A DNA stretch of 9,386 nt from Clostridia bacterium (lineage in GTDB: Bacteria > Bacillota > Clostridia > Oscillospirales > CAG-272): the NCBI GenBank assembly GCA_017629395.1, contig JAGBXH010000041.1:1-9386 (forward strand), read 5' to 3'. A program made the translations under genes and the position numbers. Below, one piece after another: positions 6,992-9,386 of this stretch. How positions within the stretch are numbered: the first letter of the stretch is position 1; each line of letters begins with the position of its first letter. The notes below the pieces were generated by a model. That model did no database searches and was not told where the DNA came from. It worked only from the letters and a program-made list of their open reading frames with translations.

Positions 6992-7000
6992 TCTTTTGCG

Positions 7001-7028
7001 ATAATAAAACCGACGCCAAACCATCGGT
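7001..7028 (-). terminator. Leader hairpin with U-rich tail (possible attenuator)
   Basis: On the minus strand, between the operon promoter and the first gene, ACCGATG (7028-7022) can pair with CGTCGGT (7015-7009) around a 6-base loop, with one G-U pair. It is followed directly by TTTATTAT on top of the stem's final T. This has the form of a weak intrinsic terminator in the roughly 100-nt leader. It could trim basal expression of the structural genes or respond to an antiterminator. The stem is short, so I hold this as a candidate. Confidence 0.4.
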
Positions 7029-7045
7029 CTCTTGAGTGGTTTCTT

Positions 7046-7055
7046 TTGCTTAACT
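7046..7055 (+). promoter_or_regulatory. Operator-like repeat 2 (TTGCTTAACT)
   Basis: An exact copy of the motif within TTCTTTTGCTTAACT. It covers the predicted start point of the structural operon, so a bound repressor here would block RNA polymerase. Confidence 0.6.
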
Positions 7056-7061
7056 GTCATG

Positions 7062-7090
7062 AGTATATCATACGCTTTTGCAAAAGTCAA
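7062..7090 (-). promoter_or_regulatory. Sigma-A type promoter of the head/packaging operon
   Basis: On the minus strand TTGACT (7090-7085), a 17-bp spacer and TATACT (7067-7062) make a near-consensus promoter. Transcription would start near 7055, leaving a leader of about 100 nt before the first gene. The spacer contains most of a perfect 12-bp palindrome, CTTTTGCAAAAG (7075-7086). Operator-like repeats lie at the start point (7046-7055) and upstream of the -35 (7109-7118). No other good promoter is visible before the terminase genes, so this one probably drives the whole operon. Confidence 0.8.
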
Positions 7091-7108
7091 CCCCCATCAA
7101 AATAAATT

Positions 7109-7118
7109 TTGCTTAACT
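7109..7118 (+). promoter_or_regulatory. Operator-like repeat 3 (TTGCTTAACT)
   Basis: An exact copy in TTTTGCTTAACTTTTTTCGCG, between the two divergent promoters: 18 bp upstream of the operon -35 and 16 bp upstream of the repressor -35. Confidence 0.6.
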
Positions 7119-7134
7119 TTTTTCGCGCACCCTA

Positions 7135-7163
7135 TTGACATTTGCTAAACTATTATGTATAAT
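7135..7163 (+). promoter_or_regulatory. Consensus promoter of the repressor gene
   Basis: TTGACA (7135-7140), a 17-bp spacer and TATAAT (7158-7163) form a perfect sigma-A/sigma-70 promoter. Transcription would begin near 7170, some 23 nt before the repressor ATG, with AAAGGAG (7179-7185) as ribosome site 7 nt before the start. Confidence 0.9.
7142..7151 (+). promoter_or_regulatory. Operator-like repeat 4 (TTGCTAAACT, one mismatch)
   Basis: The fourth copy differs at one base and lies inside the -35/-10 spacer of the repressor's own promoter, the expected place for autoregulation. A one-base departure would fit a weaker site filled only at high repressor level. Confidence 0.55.
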
Positions 7164-7192
7164 GAAAGCACCACCAAAAAAGGAGTCACGAT

Positions 7193-7846
7193 ATGAAACC
7201 CATTCATACCTTTCAAGACCGACTTCGTATAGCTATGGAGATACGCGGCGTGCGCGCCGTTGACCTTGCACGAGATACCGGGCTTTCCAAAGCAAGACTC
7301 AGCCAATATACCAACGGCGTTTACGTCCCCAAAGCTGACGCCATGCATAAGCTTGCACGCGTCCTGGGCGTAGCGGACTTATGGCTGGAGGGATATGACG
7401 TTCCCATGGAAAGATCTGCATCCACCGTTCCCAACTATCCGGACATTTTCCCCATCGAACGCCGCCGCATTCCCGTACTGGGAGAGATCGCCTGCGGCAC
7501 GCCCATACTCACCGACGAGCAGCACGACAGCTTTGTCATGTCGGGTACCAATCTTGACGCTGATTTTTGCTTGCGTGCCAAGGGAGACAGCATGATCGGC
7601 GCACGCATTCAGGACGGAGACATCGTCTTTATCAAAAAAAGCGACATGGTAGCCAACGGTGAAATTGCAGCCGTGGTCATCGAGGACGAGGCAACGCTCA
7701 AGCGTGTGTACTACTACCCCGAAAAATCCAAGCTGATCTTAACACCCGAAAATCCCAAATACGAGCCGCTGGTCTTCATGGGGCCCGAGCTTGACGAGAT
7801 CCATATCCTTGGCAAAGCGGTCGCCTTCCAATCCGAGATCAAATAA
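7193..7846 (+). CDS. LexA/CI-like self-cleaving phage repressor, XRE HTH plus S24 domain (217 aa)
   Basis: The N-terminal XRE-type helix-turn-helix spans about residues 6-66, with the recognition segment near 22-41 (VDLARDTGLSKARLSQYTNG). After a linker the S24 peptidase domain follows. A Cys101-Gly102 bond in EIACGTPI sits where LexA-family proteins are cut, Ser133 in KGDSMIGARI is the nucleophile, and Lys170 in ATLKRV is the general base. All the parts needed for RecA-stimulated self-cleavage are present, so SOS induction is expected. Gene, promoter and ribosome site are all near ideal. It faces away from the structural operon across the four-repeat operator region, which makes it the likely repressor of that operon and of itself. 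The targets are inferred from position. Confidence 0.93.
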   Translation: MKPIHTFQDRLRIAMEIRGVRAVDLARDTGLSKARLSQYTNGVYVPKADAMHKLARVLGVADLWLEGYDVPMERSASTVPNYPDIFPIERRRIPVLGEIACGTPILTDEQHDSFVMSGTNLDADFCLRAKGDSMIGARIQDGDIVFIKKSDMVANGEIAAVVIEDEATLKRVYYYPEKSKLILTPENPKYEPLVFMGPELDEIHILGKAVAFQSEIK

Positions 7847-7848
7847 GT

Positions 7849-7874
7849 AAAGCCCTTGCTCGCGCAAGGGCTTT
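7849..7874. terminator. Shared bidirectional terminator between convergent genes
   Basis: AAAGCCCTTGC (7849-7859) and GCAAGGGCTTT (7864-7874) form a perfect 11-bp stem with a 4-base loop. It starts three bases after the repressor stop and ends 13 bp before the stop of the convergent regulator gene. The stem ends in A/T runs on both sides, so it can serve both genes, though the U-tracts outside the stem are interrupted. Confidence 0.8.
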
Positions 7875-7887
7875 ATCAATATTTCAG

Positions 7888-8931
7888 CTAAGCATTTTTC
7901 TGTAAAGACTGCTTTCTTTTTTGCACCTCAAGCACGGGGGCGTGATCCTTTTCGTAGCCCCATTCCTCGGCAAGCGACACAAGCAGGCGGTCGCAGGTGG
8001 CAATCGCATTTTGATAATCGCCGAGAATTTCATAAATGATGCAGATCGCATCAAGCGGATCGGTGTATCGCGGCTTCTCGGAATCATTCCAAGACGCCTC
8101 GTAATACGCGATCGCCTTTTGATAATTCCCCGTTTTGGCATGGTATTGCCCAAGCTCAAACAGAAATCCCGTATCGCTGCCGAAATACTGCTCGGCTTCT
8201 GCCATGATCGCGTCGGCGCGGGGCTTGTCAAACTCGGCAAGTGCGATGTGTGCGCGGTACACGGGGATCATAAAAGGTCTTGCCGCAGGCAGGGTGGCGT
8301 ATTCCTCCAAGTATTTTGCCGCCTCTGCCGTACGGTGATCCGCGATCAGATTGTCGATCAGATACATATACGGCAGTGTTGCTTGGGGCGTGATGCGATC
8401 ACTTTCAATGACCTGCTTGTAAAAGTCGATCACACGCGCGTGATTTGCCACGTTCCAATCCCAAGCGTCAGCACCCTCGGACATTTGCAGCATCCATTGG
8501 CACACTTTTTTCTCGGGAGCGCGCAGCATGGCTTCCCTTGCGTATTTGCTCACGCGTCTTGCATCCGCCTCCATGCGGAAGTGATATAGGCGCGCCAAAT
8601 ACTCTAAAATCACGGTTCTGTCGGAATATTCATCCAGCTGATGCAAAAGAAATTCCTCATGACGTGCAAATTCTTCGGGAGAATACTCCGAAAGCACGTC
8701 AATGCCACGCTCGATACGGTGCAGCTTTTGTTCTGTGGTCAGATCGAATAATTCATCAATACTCACCCCAAGCTCGCCTGCCAGCATAGGCAAAAGCGCC
8801 ACGTCCGGCATGGTGACGGCGTTTTCCCATTTGGATACCGATTGTGCGCTGATGCCGAGTGCCGACGCAAGCTGCTCCTGCGTCAAGCCTGCCTTGGCTC
8901 TGAGTTGTTTGATTTTTGCTCCTATTTCCAT
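7888..8931 (-). CDS. XRE-family HTH regulator with C-terminal TPR-like helices (347 aa)
   Basis: Residues 4-61 are a clear XRE helix-turn-helix (IKQLRAKAGLTQEQLASALG, then SAQSVSKWENAVTMPDVALL). The remaining 280 residues are helical and repeat-like, with TPR-type patterns near ALAEFDKPRADAIMAEAEQY, ELGQYHAKTGNYQKAIAYYE and EILGDYQNAIATCDRLL. Such proteins are DNA-binding regulators whose TPR half binds a partner protein or peptide. It is cytoplasmic. AAAGGAG lies 8 nt before the ATG. It converges on the phage repressor and is oriented like the structural operon but separated by the terminator. I judge it more likely a host gene at the element's flank than a phage gene. Its target genes cannot be read from the window, apart from probable self-regulation through a palindrome in its promoter. 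Confidence 0.85.
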   Translation of the reverse strand: MEIGAKIKQLRAKAGLTQEQLASALGISAQSVSKWENAVTMPDVALLPMLAGELGVSIDELFDLTTEQKLHRIERGIDVLSEYSPEEFARHEEFLLHQLDEYSDRTVILEYLARLYHFRMEADARRVSKYAREAMLRAPEKKVCQWMLQMSEGADAWDWNVANHARVIDFYKQVIESDRITPQATLPYMYLIDNLIADHRTAEAAKYLEEYATLPAARPFMIPVYRAHIALAEFDKPRADAIMAEAEQYFGSDTGFLFELGQYHAKTGNYQKAIAYYEASWNDSEKPRYTDPLDAICIIYEILGDYQNAIATCDRLLVSLAEEWGYEKDHAPVLEVQKRKQSLQKNA

Positions 8932-8970
8932 AAAAAATCTCCTTTCGATGTGTCGGACGTCCTTACATGC

Positions 8971-8984
8971 TCATGATATCATGA
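8971..8984. promoter_or_regulatory. Perfect 14-bp palindrome, candidate operator
   Basis: TCATGATATCATGA is its own reverse complement and overlaps the proposed -10 of the HTH-TPR gene. A dimeric XRE protein could bind it, and autoregulation by that gene's product is the simplest guess. The motif does not resemble the TTGCTTAACT repeats near the phage repressor. Confidence 0.5.
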
Positions 8985-9001
8985 AAGGAGCGGCAAATCA
9001 A
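8973..9001 (-). promoter_or_regulatory. Probable promoter of the HTH-TPR gene
   Basis: On the minus strand TTGATT (9001-8996), a 17-bp spacer and TATCAT (8978-8973) give a reasonable promoter about 42 bp before the start codon. The -10 lies within the palindrome at 8971-8984. Confidence 0.5.
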
Positions 9002-9220
9002 CAACGCAGATTTCGCGCGAGGTCGCCTGTTGGGTGAGTTGATTACTGCGCAGCGGTTATGAATACCGGCGAAGTCGTACTTAATATTTGATTCTGCAAT
9101 GCAACTCAAATAGCGCAGTACGGTTAGAATCCAATGTCATTAAGTTAAGAAAGCGCCACCGCAATGGGAAAGCAAATGATGCTGATACGCGCCAAGAAGC
9201 CGTCCCCTCGGGGGAAGGAG

Positions 9221-9257
9221 GGTTCCCATAGCGTACCCGCTATGGGAGGAAGGGGAA
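9221..9257 (+). repeat. Hairpin repeat unit, copy A
   Basis: The 37-bp unit starts GGTTCCC, has a 9-bp stem CCCATAGCG / CGCTATGGG (9225-9233 and 9238-9246) with loop TACC, and ends in GGGAGGAAGGGGAA (9244-9257). An inverted second copy with a different stem lies at the window's right edge. A further small hairpin, CCCC-TC-GGGG, lies just upstream at 9204-9213. Confidence 0.6.
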
Positions 9258-9350
9258 CTCGTATAGACATTAGAATAGTATTATCTTAGCGGTGTTTGCA
9301 AAATCAAGACAGTTTCTGCTCGAAATTCACCTGCCCGACTTTCACGCACA

Positions 9351-9386
9351 TTCCCCTTCCTCCCACTGCGCAAGCTTGCGGGAGCC
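9351..9386 (-). repeat. Hairpin repeat unit, copy B (inverted), reaching the window edge
   Basis: Read on the minus strand, this 36-bp unit begins GGCTCCC, contains the palindrome CGCAAGCTTGCG (9369-9380) and ends in the same 14 bases as copy A, GGGAGGAAGGGGAA. The ends match copy A while the stems differ in sequence, as in families of intergenic palindromic repeats. It may continue beyond the window. Confidence 0.6.

Larger units (their letters stand above)
9002..9386. other. Non-coding stretch with hairpin-forming repeats
   Basis: I see no credible gene on either strand from 9002 to the right edge: frames are short and lack ribosome sites, and no tRNA-like fold is apparent. The left part holds only an imperfect direct repeat, GCGCAGCGGTTATGAAT at 9048-9064 and GCGCAGTACGGTTAGAAT at 9113-9130. 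The right part holds the GC-rich hairpins listed separately. No integrase or clear attachment-site duplication is visible. Confidence 0.6.

Noticed and set aside
6954..7019. Longer form of the Cys-rich protein starting at 7019 with a basic N-terminus
   Set aside because: It has no ribosome site and would be encoded by leader DNA holding an operator-like repeat and a hairpin. The ATG at 6953 has an excellent AAGGAGGAG site.
9048..9130. Imperfect direct repeat (GCGCAG...GGTTA...GAAT) as a possible phage attachment site
   Set aside because: The two copies differ by insertions, lie only 65 bp apart, and no integrase or tRNA gene is nearby.
8932..9386. Search for a small signal-peptide gene paired with the HTH-TPR regulator (RRNPP or arbitrium-like system)
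   Set aside because: No short frame with a ribosome site and a secretion-type hydrophobic start is visible upstream, and only a 41-bp terminator gap lies downstream of the regulator.
1..9386. CRISPR array, tRNA, rRNA or insertion sequence
   Set aside because: No regularly spaced repeats, cloverleaf-like sequence, transposase frame or terminal inverted repeats with target duplication were seen.

Overview
This window is the head-and-packaging end of a tailed-phage element (a prophage or a domesticated phage-like element) in a low-to-medium GC bacterium, most likely a member of the Bacillota and probably a Clostridia relative. That host guess rests on strong GGAGG-type ribosome sites, the S24-type repressor, the style of the HTH-TPR regulator, the Prp-type protease and the overall look of the head genes. 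I cannot place it to genus.

Layout. All structural genes lie on the minus strand and read right to left from a single strong promoter near 7062-7090. In transcription order they are: a small Cys-rich protein (6720-6953), a small conserved phage protein (6428-6757), terminase small subunit (5965-6462), terminase large subunit (4569-5972), portal (2946-4559), a Prp-family cysteine protease (2653-2949), a scaffold-like protein (1947-2630), an N4-gp56-type major capsid protein (638-1933), two small unknown proteins (318-578, 125-316) and the first 41 codons of a further gene that runs off the left edge. Genes overlap or nearly abut, as expected for one translationally coupled late operon.

Divergent from this operon is a LexA/CI-type self-cleaving repressor (7193-7846) with its own near-perfect promoter. 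The 240-bp region between them carries four copies of TTGCTWAACT placed about 64, 63 and 33 bp apart. They lie in or near both promoters and are the obvious candidate operators. The repressor thus appears to sit directly over the packaging operon, with no replication, recombination or integrase genes between them. The repressor converges on an HTH-TPR regulator (7888-8931), probably a host gene, and the two share a hairpin terminator. From about 8932 to the right edge there is no gene, only regulatory sequence and hairpin-forming repeats.

How the genes work together. The terminase pumps DNA through the portal into a procapsid built from capsid and scaffold. The gene in the usual prohead-protease slot encodes not a serine ClpP/S78-type protease but a Prp-like cysteine protease with its His and Cys in place. 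The co-encoded capsid carries, at residues 6-13, a sequence that looks like the known Prp cleavage motif (IDLQRF/AA). The window therefore seems to contain a matched protease and substrate for capsid maturation. DNA damage would be expected to trigger repressor self-cleavage and switch on the whole cassette.
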